Assembly: GCF_005405905.1 (NCBI RefSeq)
Contig: NZ_BJHU01000035.1
Coordinates: 124,001-188,000 of the forward strand
Length of the DNA stretch: 64,000 bases
Direction: 5' to 3'
Source of the DNA: Acidovorax sp. NB1
GTDB taxonomy: Bacteria > Pseudomonadota > Gammaproteobacteria > Burkholderiales > Burkholderiaceae_C
The notes under the pieces are model-generated. The model was not told the DNA's origin. It worked only from the letters and a program-made list of their open reading frames with translations, and made no database searches. Positions 29,112-36,827 of the stretch are shown piece by piece. The number at the start of each line of letters is the position of its first letter. Positions within the stretch are counted from its first letter, which is position 1. The translations under genes were made by a program, and so were the position numbers.

Positions 29112-31004
29112 ATGACCATGCACTCTTTTCTTCGCCGCGCGACCCGCGCAGACTCAGACACGGCCCGCCCTGCCGCTGCTTCTTTGGGGGCCATGCGCTG
29201 GACGGCTTCAGCTACCTTGGCCGCCCTGCTGCTGACGGCCTGTGGCAGCACACCGCTGCCCCCCTGGCCCTCCACACCAGCAGCCCAAAGGGCCAATGCC
29301 CCCGCTCCCCTGCCGCGCGCGCAGCAAGGTACCGTGGTGCCCGCTCCGCTGGGCCAGCAGCACCAGCAACCATCGCTGCAGCCACCGCAGCGGGCGGCCG
29401 TGGTGTCCACCCCCCTGCCCCCGACTGCGCCCTTGGTGGTGCAAAACGAAGGCCCCATGGCGCCGCCCTACGGCGCCGCTGTGGCTGCACGTTTCCCGAA
29501 CCCGCCGATTTCGTACAACACCCCGGGGCTGGCGCAGGATCGCCGCGCCTTCACCACCAACGCCGAGCTGGGCCAGTGGCTGCGGTCCCTAACGGATGCC
29601 GTACCCCGAGGAACCACCCGCACCAAGCTGCTGAACCTCGGGACATCACAACGTGGTGAACCCATCCAGGGCCTGCTGCTCACCCGCGCTGCGGGCACAG
29701 ACCCCGCCAGCCTGGATACCAGCGGCCGCCCCACCGTGGTGCTGATAGGCCAGCAGCACGGCGACGAGCCCGCAGGCAGCGAAGCCCTGCTGGTTATCAG
29801 CAGTGAACTGGCCCAGGGGCTCCTGGAGCCTTTGCTGGACCGCATCAATGTGGTCGTGGTGCCCCGCGCCAACCCCGACGGTGCCGAAGTCGGTACACGC
29901 GTCACGGCCAATGGCGTGGACATGAACCGCGATCACCTGCTGCTCAACACCCCCGAGGCCCGCGCACTGGCCCAGGTCATTAACGACTACCGCCCCATCC
30001 TGGTCGTGGACGCCCACGAATACACCGTGGTGGGCCGCTATCTGCAGAAATTCAACGCCGTCCAGCGCTACGACGCCCTGCTGCAGTACGCCACCACCGC
30101 CAACTACCCCGAGTTCCTGACCAAGGCCTCGCAGGAGTGGTACCACCAGCCCATGGTCACCGCCCTCAAGGCCCAGGGCATCACCAGCGACTGGTACTAC
30201 ACCACCTCGACCAATCTGCAAGACAAGCGCATCTCCATGGGCGGCACGCAGCCCGACACGGGCCGCAACGTCAATGGCCTCAAGAACACCGTCAGCCTGC
30301 TTATCGAGACACGCGGCGTGGGCATTGGCCGCATGCACATCCAGCGCCGCGTGCACTCGCAGGTCACGGCCATCAGCAGCGCCCTGCGCACCACGGCAGA
30401 GCGTGCCGCCAACCTGGAGCAGGTGCGCTCCTTCGTGGCCCGGGACGTGAGCGCCCAGGCTTGCCGTGATCAGGTGGTCATCGAGGCTGCCGCCACCCCT
30501 ACCCAGCGCGACCTGGACTTTCTGGACCCCGAGACCGGCGCAGACCGTTCCATCCGCGTGGACTGGAACTCGTCGCTGACCCTGCGGGCCGTCAAATCCC
30601 GCGCCCGCCCCTGCGGATACTGGCTGGCGGCGGGGTCTACTGCGGCCGTGGAGCGTCTGCGCCTGCTGGGCTTGCAAGTGATGCGGGTGGCCGAGCCCGG
30701 CGCCATGCTGGCCGAAACCTACCGCGAAACGGCGCGCGAAGCGGGCGACCGGCAGGACGTCATCGGCACCATCGCCGGTGGCACAGGCATCGTGCGCGTC
30801 GAGGTGTCCACCGTGCGCAGCGCTGTGGATGCCCCCGCTGGCAGCTTCTATGTCCCGCTGAACCAGCCCCGCGCCAACCTGGCCATAGCCGCCCTGGAGC
30901 CCGACACGCAGAACAGCTACTTCGCCAACCGTTTGATCGACGACCTGGGCCAGATGGCCCGTGTCATGGCCACGCCCGCTCTGGTATTTGAGGAAACCGA
31001 CTAG
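29112..31004 (+). CDS. M14 family metallopeptidase, lipoprotein
   Basis: 630-residue zinc carboxypeptidase-like enzyme. A lipoprotein signal with lipobox LTAC precedes a long Pro/Gln/Ala linker (to about 130). The zinc ligands are the HGDE block (about 215, QQHGDEPAGSEALL) and the His in VVDAHEYT (about 301); the catalytic Glu is in LLIETRGVG (about 399). The C-terminal ~230 residues are an extra domain with beta character. It likely trims peptides or peptidoglycan stems in the envelope. The start is uncertain: 29,112 is given, but 29,193 lies just before the hydrophobic segment. Confidence 0.82.
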   Translation: MTMHSFLRRATRADSDTARPAAASLGAMRWTASATLAALLLTACGSTPLPPWPSTPAAQRANAPAPLPRAQQGTVVPAPLGQQHQQPSLQPPQRAAVVSTPLPPTAPLVVQNEGPMAPPYGAAVAARFPNPPISYNTPGLAQDRRAFTTNAELGQWLRSLTDAVPRGTTRTKLLNLGTSQRGEPIQGLLLTRAAGTDPASLDTSGRPTVVLIGQQHGDEPAGSEALLVISSELAQGLLEPLLDRINVVVVPRANPDGAEVGTRVTANGVDMNRDHLLLNTPEARALAQVINDYRPILVVDAHEYTVVGRYLQKFNAVQRYDALLQYATTANYPEFLTKASQEWYHQPMVTALKAQGITSDWYYTTSTNLQDKRISMGGTQPDTGRNVNGLKNTVSLLIETRGVGIGRMHIQRRVHSQVTAISSALRTTAERAANLEQVRSFVARDVSAQACRDQVVIEAAATPTQRDLDFLDPETGADRSIRVDWNSSLTLRAVKSRARPCGYWLAAGSTAAVERLRLLGLQVMRVAEPGAMLAETYRETAREAGDRQDVIGTIAGGTGIVRVEVSTVRSAVDAPAGSFYVPLNQPRANLAIAALEPDTQNSYFANRLIDDLGQMARVMATPALVFEETD

Positions 31005-31106
31005 GCAAAAAAAGGCAAGCCATCGGCCGGCTGCACCGGCCACGGCGGCGCAGCGCGGGCCGAAGACGGCCCCATCCGCAGGAGAACAGCTCGCGAACCA
31101 CACTTG

Positions 31107-31166
31107 CTATTAAATATATAGCAAACAATCCTTTATGGTTGCGCGCAAAGGCCGAATATTTCTTGA
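31107..31166 (+). repeat. Dispersed ~62-nt repeat, copy 3 (intergenic)
   Basis: Begins with a near-palindrome, CTATTAAATATATAG, in GC-rich surroundings, continues with a spacer, the 11-mer GCGCAAAGGCC and a T-rich end finishing TTGAA. It sits between the convergent ends of the M14 peptidase gene and the antiporter gene and could act as a hairpin at both transcript ends. Confidence 0.6.
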
Positions 31167-31167
31167 A

Positions 31168-32907
31168 TTACACCGGGCCATGAAGCGGCGCAGGCCCGGT
31201 CTGCCGCACATGGCGCGCCCGGGACCGCTCCAGTACATGACGCGACATCAGCTCGGCCAGCGCATCCTCCGCAAGGAAAACGACCGTGCCCTCACACTCC
31301 TGCACCAGCCTGCGCGCTTCGTCGTCGCTGTGGCTACGCACCACGGTTTCGATGGCGGGGTTCAACGTCATTGCCGTGCTGATGATCTGCCGCACGTTGA
31401 GGGAATCCGGGGTGGCAATCACCAGCATAGCCGCGCGGGCGATGTGGGCCTGGATCAGCACGGCGGGCTCCACTGCATCCCCGAACACGGCTGCAATACC
31501 CTCCGCCCGAAGCGACTCCACCAGTTCCCGGTTCTGTTCAGCCACCACAAAAGGAATGTCCTGGGCAGCCAAGGCACTTGCCACGCGCCGCCCAACCCGG
31601 CCATAGCCCACCAGCACCACCTGGCGGGCCAGGTAGCGCGAATCCGTGCTCATCGGCAGCTCGGCCAGAGGATCGTCACGCTGCTCCAGCTGCCGCGCCC
31701 AGGCAGAGCGCGCACGCAGCCAGTCCTGCAACGGCGCAATCGCGTGGAAGAGCAAGGGATTGAGCGCCATCGAAATCAGTGCCCCTGCCAGGACCAGGCT
31801 AGCCCCTTCCGGCGGCAAGAGCCCCAGCGATGAACCCAGGGCCACCAGGATGAACGAGAACTCGCCAATCTGCGCAAGACTTGCCGACACCGTAAGTGCC
31901 GTGTTGAGCGGATACCGAAATGCCAGCACCAGCCCTGCAGCGGCCAGCGTTTTGCCCACCATGATGATCGCCACTACGGCCAGCACCTGCAACGGCCGCT
32001 CCCACAACACGGCGGGGTTGAACAACATGCCGACCGACACAAAAAACAGCACGGCGAAAGCATCGCGCAGTGGCAAAGACTCATGTGCCGCGCGGTGGCT
32101 GAACTCCGATTCCCGCATCACCATGCCGGCAAAAAAAGCACCGAGGGCAAACGACACACCAAACAACGCAGCCGAGCCGAACGCGATCCCCACTGCGGCG
32201 GCCACCACACACAGCGTGAACAACTCCCGCGAGCCCGTGCGCGCCACCTGCCACAGCACCCAGGGGAACAAACGGCGCCCCACCAACAGCATCAGGGCCA
32301 CAAAGCCCCCGACCTGAAGCAGTGTCCAGCCCAGGGCGCGCCCCAGTTCTGCGGCATCCAACTCCGTACCGGCGCCATCCCCCAGCCACCCTGCCAGCGG
32401 AGGCAAAAGCACCAGCACCAACACCATGGCCAGGTCTTCCACCACCAGCCAGCCCACCGCAATGCGGCCGGTGTAACTGTCCAGAATGCCAAGTGTCTCC
32501 AGCGCCCGCAGCAGCACCACCGTGCTCGCGACCGACAGCGCAAGGCCAAACACCAGCGCACCACCCAAACTCCACCCCCACCAGGTGGCCAGCCCCATCC
32601 CCAGCGCCGTGGCCACCATCATCTGCACCACAGCCCCGGGGACGGCAATCTTGCGCACTGCCAGCAGGTCACCAAAAGAAAAGTGCAGGCCCACACCAAA
32701 CATCAGCAGCATCACGCCAATCTCGGCCAACTGGCTGGCCATGGCCGCATCTGCCACAAAACCCGGAGTGAACGGCCCGATGACCACCCCCGCCAACAAG
32801 TAACCCACCAGCGCCGGCAGGCGCAGGCGTGTGGCCAGAAAACCCAGCGCCAACGCCAGCCCGAGGGCTGCGGCAATGGTGTGGATAAGGGTCACGCTGT
32901 GCGGCAT
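31168..32907 (-). CDS. ybaL: YbaL/KefB-type cation:proton antiporter
   Basis: 579-residue CPA2 family antiporter. About twelve membrane helices (from IHTIAAALGLALALGFLA to about residue 385) carry the family's GYLLAGVVIGPFTPGF and the VEDLAM block with its functional acidic residue. The C-terminal RCK/TrkA-N domain has the nucleotide-binding GYGRVGRRVASAL and an acidic FGDA turn, as in YbaL and KefC. It is expected to exchange K+ or Na+ for H+ under nucleotide or redox control. The start at 32,907 is just before the first helix; an open frame continues 24 codons upstream without a ribosome site. Confidence 0.9.
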   Translation of the reverse strand: MPHSVTLIHTIAAALGLALALGFLATRLRLPALVGYLLAGVVIGPFTPGFVADAAMASQLAEIGVMLLMFGVGLHFSFGDLLAVRKIAVPGAVVQMMVATALGMGLATWWGWSLGGALVFGLALSVASTVVLLRALETLGILDSYTGRIAVGWLVVEDLAMVLVLVLLPPLAGWLGDGAGTELDAAELGRALGWTLLQVGGFVALMLLVGRRLFPWVLWQVARTGSRELFTLCVVAAAVGIAFGSAALFGVSFALGAFFAGMVMRESEFSHRAAHESLPLRDAFAVLFFVSVGMLFNPAVLWERPLQVLAVVAIIMVGKTLAAAGLVLAFRYPLNTALTVSASLAQIGEFSFILVALGSSLGLLPPEGASLVLAGALISMALNPLLFHAIAPLQDWLRARSAWARQLEQRDDPLAELPMSTDSRYLARQVVLVGYGRVGRRVASALAAQDIPFVVAEQNRELVESLRAEGIAAVFGDAVEPAVLIQAHIARAAMLVIATPDSLNVRQIISTAMTLNPAIETVVRSHSDDEARRLVQECEGTVVFLAEDALAELMSRHVLERSRARHVRQTGPAPLHGPV

Positions 32908-33110
32908 GGAGAGATGTGAAGGAAGAAGATGAAAGTGCCCTGTGCACCCTGCACATGATCTCGTTATAACCGCATCCACCCCTGTGCTGCAAAATCAGAG
33001 GGCTTCTTCCAGGAGAAGACGCCGTGGCGGGTATGATCCAGCCTCTGCATCAACGCAGTGGCGGACACACCGCCCAGCGAGTAGGCATTGCCGCTGAAAG
33101 CCTCTTTTCT
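32908..33110. other. Intergenic region upstream of the antiporter and tRNA half
   Basis: About 200 nt of host DNA before the phage junction. It should hold the antiporter promoter (leftward) and the tRNA promoter (rightward). No coding capacity is apparent. Confidence 0.45.
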
Positions 33111-33148
33111 GCCCGTAGCTCAACTGGATAGAGCAATAGCCTTCTAAG
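33111..33148 (+). tRNA. tRNA-Arg(TCT), 5' half only: prophage attachment site
   Basis: Thirty-eight bases match the 5' half of tRNA-Arg(TCT): acceptor strand GCCCGTA, D arm GCTCAACTGGATAGAGC, anticodon-stem strand ATAGC and loop CTTCTAA. After the following G the sequence diverges: no T arm (GTTCRANYC), no acceptor 3' strand and no CCA follow. The next bases (GTTGT) could still pair with ATAGC through wobbles, but nothing downstream completes a tRNA. The break at the anticodon loop and the phage genes beyond mark this as attL or a tRNA remnant. The missing half or an intact copy should lie at the far prophage end. Confidence 0.75.
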
Positions 33149-33359
33149 TTGTTCGGCAAAGCCAGCATTCATGCGGTCCGCAGACCGTTTCTTGATACGC
33201 AAAGCTGTACGTTCAATCAGCTATTTAGGCCGCATTCTTTCGTTCCCGCCATGCCCATTGCGTATCAGTTTGGCGCCTTCTCTGGCGCAGCATCGACAGG
33301 CGCCGTGCACGCAGCCAGCGCAGTGCGTAGCAGCAGAAATGGTGAGACTATGGCTTAAC
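33149..33359. other. Non-coding junction region with inverted repeats
   Basis: About 210 nt of lower-GC sequence between the tRNA half and the first phage gene. It contains a perfect 10-bp inverted repeat, TGATACGCAA at 33,193-33,202 and TTGCGTATCA at 33,258-33,267, enclosing a 5-bp one (AGCTG...CAGCT). Open frames on the plus strand here have no ribosome site or protein-like composition. The repeats may be recombinase or regulator sites near the attachment site. Confidence 0.5.
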
Positions 33360-33584
33360 CTACTTCGGGCCAATCCAAACGCCAACCTCGTTCTCGGTAG
33401 GTGCGTACGATGGGCGGTCTTCCGTGTAGTAGCTTTTGTCTTCTGAGTCGGCGACTACCACCCAACCGCCTCTCGCAAGCCAGATATGCTGGACTTCCCC
33501 TCTGGCGGCGCCATCCCACATGGAACGCACCTCCGCATCCGGCGGCATTTGTTGCAGGGCTTCAATGAGTTGTTGGACCTTCAT
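33360..33584 (-). CDS. Small phage protein of unknown function
   Basis: 74-residue acidic protein (KVQQLIEALQQMPPDAEVR, then a Trp-rich beta-like part ending VGVWIGPK). It resembles small proteins common in phage genomes but has no function I can name. It is the last gene of the prophage before the attachment site, downstream of the lysis genes. Confidence 0.6.
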   Translation of the reverse strand: MKVQQLIEALQQMPPDAEVRSMWDGAARGEVQHIWLARGGWVVVADSEDKSYYTEDRPSYAPTENEVGVWIGPK

Positions 33585-33620
33585 GGCTCAATTGTCCAAT
33601 CGCCACTAGTCCGCGTCTAC

Positions 33621-33998
33621 CTATTTCGGCCACGCCGAGCGCAGCCCAAGGGGCTGTTGAGGCGCTGGCTCGATGGGCCGCGTACAGATGGCCAGGGCCG
33701 CAACCAGCTGAACCTCATAGCCCTTGCGGCGCTCGATCTCGGCTTGGGCCGCCTGGGTGAACTGGTCCACCGTGGCGCCCGGCCGCAGGGCCTCGGTGGG
33801 CATCACCGGGCGCTCGGGCTCTTTCTCCTGGCAGGCCACGGGCACGGCCACGTTCACGCGCTGGATCTCCACGCGCGGCGGCGTTGTATTGCAGCCTGTC
33901 AGCGCCACGGCAGCCAGCAACATGCAACCTTGCAGAAACCGCGATTTGTCAACCAACCAACCTTGCGGATTCCGGCTTTTGTCAACCAGAGTCTTCAT
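33621..33998 (-). CDS. Outer-membrane spanin-like lipoprotein (Rz1 type)
   Basis: 125-residue lipoprotein with lipobox LTGC followed by a Pro-rich stretch and a helical tail (VDQFTQAAQAEIERRKGYEVQLV). With the upstream inner-membrane partner it would fuse inner and outer membranes at the end of lysis. The ATG at 33,998 overlaps the partner's TGA stop. The N-terminus contains a duplicated LVDKSR...QG segment from a 30-nt tandem repeat; a shorter start at 33,923, preceded by AAGG, would begin directly at the lipoprotein signal. It is longer than lambda Rz1. Confidence 0.65.
   Translation of the reverse strand: MKTLVDKSRNPQGWLVDKSRFLQGCMLLAAVALTGCNTTPPRVEIQRVNVAVPVACQEKEPERPVMPTEALRPGATVDQFTQAAQAEIERRKGYEVQLVAALAICTRPIEPAPQQPLGLRSAWPK
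33925..33987 (-). repeat. 30-nt tandem repeat inside the spanin gene
   Basis: Two diverged 30-nt units (33,925-33,954 and 33,958-33,987) share CAACCTTGC at one end and TTGTCAACC at the other, 33 nt apart. They duplicate the LVDKSR-QG segment and a potential ribosome site (AAGG) before an internal ATG. Confidence 0.7.
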
Positions 33999-34360
33999 GG
34001 CTTCGCCCTCCCCTTGAGCCATTCGTCCACCCGAGCCTGCGCGCTGGCGCAGACATCGCCCGGCACCGGAGCTGGCGTGGACAAAATCACATCTGCGCGC
34101 TGGTTGTGCCCCTGCGCAGCGCTGGCTGCTGCTGCGCGCGCTGGTGCGGCTACGACATAGCGGCGCTCTGCCAGCTTGCGCAGGTCATCGACCGATGCGG
34201 AGCACTCGCTAGCCGCCTGGCGTATGCCGTCGCGCTGGCCCTCCATGTCGCGCAGTGCGGTCTGCGCCTCGGTGGTGTCGTCGCGCTGGCCCAGGTAGGC
34301 CCAGCCCAGCAGGCCGTTGGCGGCAACGCTGATGGCAAGGGCGATCAGGATGGGGTTCAT
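33995..34360 (-). CDS. Inner-membrane spanin-like protein (Rz type)
   Basis: 121-residue protein with one N-terminal membrane helix (ILIALAISVAANGLLGWAYL) and a periplasmic helical part (DDTTEAQTALRDMEGQRDGIRQA), the layout of an i-spanin. Two cysteines (SECSAS, GDVCAS) could form disulphides. Its ATG overlaps the endolysin stop and its stop overlaps the lipoprotein start, giving the classic tightly coupled lysis cassette. Confidence 0.7.
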   Translation of the reverse strand: MNPILIALAISVAANGLLGWAYLGQRDDTTEAQTALRDMEGQRDGIRQAASECSASVDDLRKLAERRYVVAAPARAAAASAAQGHNQRADVILSTPAPVPGDVCASAQARVDEWLKGRAKP

Positions 34361-34827
34361 GGTGTTTTCCCTTCGCACATTGCACGCTCAGCGGCGCGGC
34401 GCCGCACCAGGCCGGGCAGTTCCTTGCCGCCCGCCAGGGTCCAGCGCGACAACTCGGCGCAGGCCCCGGGCATGTCACCGGCGTTGGCCTTGCGCACCAG
34501 CGTGGACTTGCAGAAGTTGCCGTTGCCCACGTTGAAGGCGAACGACAGGAATGCGGCCTTTTGACCATCGGTCAGCGGGTGCTTCAAGCAGTCGATGGCC
34601 TCGGTGTGCTTGAGCAGGTCGCCCATCAGTTGCGCATCGCATTCCTCCTTGGTGAAGGTCTGCCCCATGCGCAACTCTGGTCCAGTGTGCCCGGTGCAAC
34701 TGGTGAGGATGCCGATGGGATCGCGGTAGGTGCGGTACACCGTGCCCTCAAAGTGCGCCACCAGAGGGAGCGCGAGCGCGAGCGCGCCGCCGCCGACCTT
34801 GGCGGCCAGTCTTTGGCGCGGCGTCAT
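34357..34827 (-). CDS. Phage lysozyme, SAR-type endolysin
   Basis: 156-residue GH24 (T4/P21-type) muramidase that cleaves the peptidoglycan glycan chain. The catalytic triad pattern E-x8-D-x5-T is exact: FEG, RDPIG and LTSC. A weakly hydrophobic, Gly/Ala-rich N-terminal segment (VGGGALALALPLVAHFEG) immediately before the catalytic Glu is the mark of a signal-anchor-release endolysin that is exported by Sec and held in the membrane until lysis. An upstream in-frame region to 34,926 is open but lies in the preceding gene. The start overlaps that gene's stop. Confidence 0.9.
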   Translation of the reverse strand: MTPRQRLAAKVGGGALALALPLVAHFEGTVYRTYRDPIGILTSCTGHTGPELRMGQTFTKEECDAQLMGDLLKHTEAIDCLKHPLTDGQKAAFLSFAFNVGNGNFCKSTLVRKANAGDMPGACAELSRWTLAGGKELPGLVRRRAAERAMCEGKTP

Positions 34828-35144
34828 TTCGGACTCACTCCGCCCTTGAGGGCCGCCCAGAATGCAGCCATGGACGCCCCAAGGCCGACCAGATAGCCCA
34901 GAGGCTTGGCCGCCTTTCCAATCCACGTCAGCACCTTCATGGCGCCCTTCCAGCTCTCGAACACATCCAGCATTTCCGCCGTGTTGGCCTCGATGCGTTT
35001 CGTGGCGTTGGTGTTCTCGGCCAGCTCCACGCGGAACTGGGCCTGCTCCAATTTGATCGCCGTCACTTCATCCGTCAGGGAGTTCATTCGCTTGTCCCCT
35101 TCCGCGAGTTCGTTGTGGATCTGCTGCAGGTTTTCTTCGTTCAT
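34824..35144 (-). CDS. Putative holin-like membrane protein
   Basis: 106-residue protein: an N-terminal coiled coil (NEENLQQIHNELAEGDKRM, continuing to about 60) and a single C-terminal membrane helix (PLGYLVGLGASMAAFWAAL). Position directly before the SAR endolysin suggests a holin or pinholin that depolarises the membrane, but the long coiled coil is atypical and similar proteins are annotated only as phage membrane proteins. Its stop overlaps the endolysin ATG. Confidence 0.55.
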   Translation of the reverse strand: MNEENLQQIHNELAEGDKRMNSLTDEVTAIKLEQAQFRVELAENTNATKRIEANTAEMLDVFESWKGAMKVLTWIGKAAKPLGYLVGLGASMAAFWAALKGGVSPK

Positions 35145-35162
35145 CTAGCGCCCCTCCCAGGC

Positions 35163-35187
35163 AAAGAAAAACCCGCCGAAGCGGGTT
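35163..35187 (-). terminator. Intrinsic terminator T1, after the lipoprotein gene
   Basis: On the minus strand AACCCGC-TTCG-GCGGGTT is followed by T-rich sequence. The loop is a C(UUCG)G tetraloop, unusually stable. It separates the accessory lipoprotein gene from the lysis genes. Confidence 0.8.
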
Positions 35188-35208
35188 GTGTTTGGATGCG
35201 GGCGCGGT

Positions 35209-35916
35209 TCACTTCCACCCGGCCTGGATGTCGAAAAACCGCGCGATGAACGGCCCCGGGCACCCTGCATCACACAGCACAGCAAGCCCCAGTGATGTAC
35301 CGGACAGGGAAACGTGGTCGTAGCCCTCGGCCCACACGCCCACGGCGTTTCGCCCTGTCTCCGTGCTGAACAGGTTGTATGCAGTGTGGGTTGGACTGCT
35401 TTCCATTTGCCAATGGAAAACGGCGTCAGAGGCCGTCACAGCGTGCGGCGCGTAGAAGACGCCAGGAACGCAACTACCACCGTTGAACCACGATGCACAC
35501 TGCAGCACGTTGCTCGCGTTGATGGCGTCGTTCCTGTGGAACCGCTCGCCAGCAACGCCGAAGTCGCGGTGCAATATCACGCCCCTGGCGATGTACTGCG
35601 GGATTGCCATGTTGAAAGTGCCCCGCGTCAGGGCCGCAAGATGGTTGCCGTTTGCCGGTAGGCCGTGCGCAGGCTCAAAGAAGCCCTCGCCCCACGTCTT
35701 GAAGTGAAACCACTGCGTACCGTATCCATGGCATGGAAGGACAGCCGCCATGGCATCCGCACCACTCGCTTGCAGAACGTATGGGCTTGCGCTTGTGGCC
35801 TTGTGGTACTGCTGCACATCGCCAGCCCATCCGCGCGTTACAACGACTTCATACGGGACCGCACAAGGACTTCCTGCATCAGCGCCGCCGCATCCGACCA
35901 GGAATGCGACAGCCAT
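35209..35916 (-). CDS. Phage-encoded lipoprotein of unknown function
   Basis: 235-residue protein with a signal peptide ending in lipobox LVGC and about eight further cysteines, predicting an exported, disulphide-bonded lipoprotein. The body has several aromatic and His-rich blocks (HGYGTQWFHFKTWGEGFF, GVILHRDFGVAGERFHRND). I recognise no family. It lies between tail-fibre and lysis genes and is bracketed by terminators T2 and T1, the position of a moron such as a superinfection-exclusion protein; that is inference. The ATG lies directly after the T-run of T2 and has no ribosome site; the frame is open to 36,003 through the terminator, so the start is uncertain. Confidence 0.6.
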   Translation of the reverse strand: MAVAFLVGCGGADAGSPCAVPYEVVVTRGWAGDVQQYHKATSASPYVLQASGADAMAAVLPCHGYGTQWFHFKTWGEGFFEPAHGLPANGNHLAALTRGTFNMAIPQYIARGVILHRDFGVAGERFHRNDAINASNVLQCASWFNGGSCVPGVFYAPHAVTASDAVFHWQMESSPTHTAYNLFSTETGRNAVGVWAEGYDHVSLSGTSLGLAVLCDAGCPGPFIARFFDIQAGWK

Positions 35917-35941
35917 AAAAAAACCCGCCAGAAGCGGGTTT
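35917..35941 (-). terminator. Intrinsic terminator T2, after the tail-fibre gene
   Basis: Minus strand AAACCCGC-TTCTG-GCGGGTTT followed by a run of T. It ends immediately before the ATG of the lipoprotein gene, and it is in frame with that ORF (encoding NPLLAGFF). Confidence 0.75.
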
Positions 35942-35999
35942 GTCAGCTTGGTTTGGCGGCTCTTTCGCCACCATGGCAGGGTTGTTTGGAGCATGCCGT

Positions 36000-36827
36000 T
36001 CACTCCGAGAAAACTACGTACGCGAGTGCTGCGCCGCCTGCGTTGTTGATGCTAGCCGCTACGCGCACGCCACCACCTCCCCCGCCGCCTTGGCCGCCCG
36101 TCGTGCCCGCCCCTGTGCCTTGATTGCCGAAGCCTCCCGCGAACAACCCGACGACACCGCTACCGTCCCCGCCAACTCCCGGATGCCCAACCGTAGTTGA
36201 GAAAAACAGCATCGGGATGCTTTGGTGAATAAGCCCCATCAGGGGCGTTGTAGCAGGCGTGTTTGACCGCGCGCCTACGCTTCTCCCCGCCTGCTGGGGT
36301 GTCATAGTCAATTCTGACGACAATAGATTAAAAATGTTTGAGGCGGCGCCGCCGCTAGCGCTGTTATTGGCCTGCCACGCTGGAAGCCCTGGAACCCAGA
36401 AATCCGCTCCGGTTACAGTGGCGGCAGGTGTGGCCGGGTTCACCAACCCGGATGCGGCATAGATGCCGCCCTCGCCGCCTTGCAGCGTCATCACGGTAAG
36501 GCCGTCATAGACCAGCGTAGAAGAACTTCCCTGATTCCCGTTGTTGTTCGCGGCAGGCTGCACCCCTCCGGCACCGAGATTGACGGTGAGTGTTTTACCG
36601 GCCTCTACGTCAATGGTTACTTGACCCCAAGGCCCAGAATTACCACCCGTCGCTGACGCCGTAGAAGCTGTGTTCGCCCACGCGCCACTACCCCCGGATG
36701 CATGAAAAGGAACGGTGACTTTTGTGGCCCACGCGGGGACCGTGAAACTGCGTGTAACGAGCACCAGAGTCGTAAGACGCTTTGCCGATGCGGCCCCTGC
36801 GCCGCCGAAGGCTTGATCGTAGTTCAT
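36000..36827 (-). CDS. Glycine-rich tail fibre or tail-tip protein
   Basis: 275-residue protein with a Gly/Ser/Asn-rich beta body (PFHASGGSGAWANTAS, VNLGAGGVQPAANNNG) and a C-terminal poly-Gly segment (GTTGGQGGGGGGGVRVAAS), resembling the glycine-rich receptor-binding modules of phage tail fibres. Likely contacts the host surface. Its ATG overlaps the stop of the upstream tail gene. The last gene of the tail module. Confidence 0.65.
   Translation of the reverse strand: MNYDQAFGGAGAASAKRLTTLVLVTRSFTVPAWATKVTVPFHASGGSGAWANTASTASATGGNSGPWGQVTIDVEAGKTLTVNLGAGGVQPAANNNGNQGSSSTLVYDGLTVMTLQGGEGGIYAASGLVNPATPAATVTGADFWVPGLPAWQANNSASGGAASNIFNLLSSELTMTPQQAGRSVGARSNTPATTPLMGLIHQSIPMLFFSTTVGHPGVGGDGSGVVGLFAGGFGNQGTGAGTTGGQGGGGGGGVRVAASINNAGGAALAYVVFSE

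Noticed and set aside
33149-33446. Rightward open frames after the tRNA half
   Set aside because: No ribosome site, arginine/alanine-poor-quality composition, and they run over inverted repeats and the opposite-strand phage gene.
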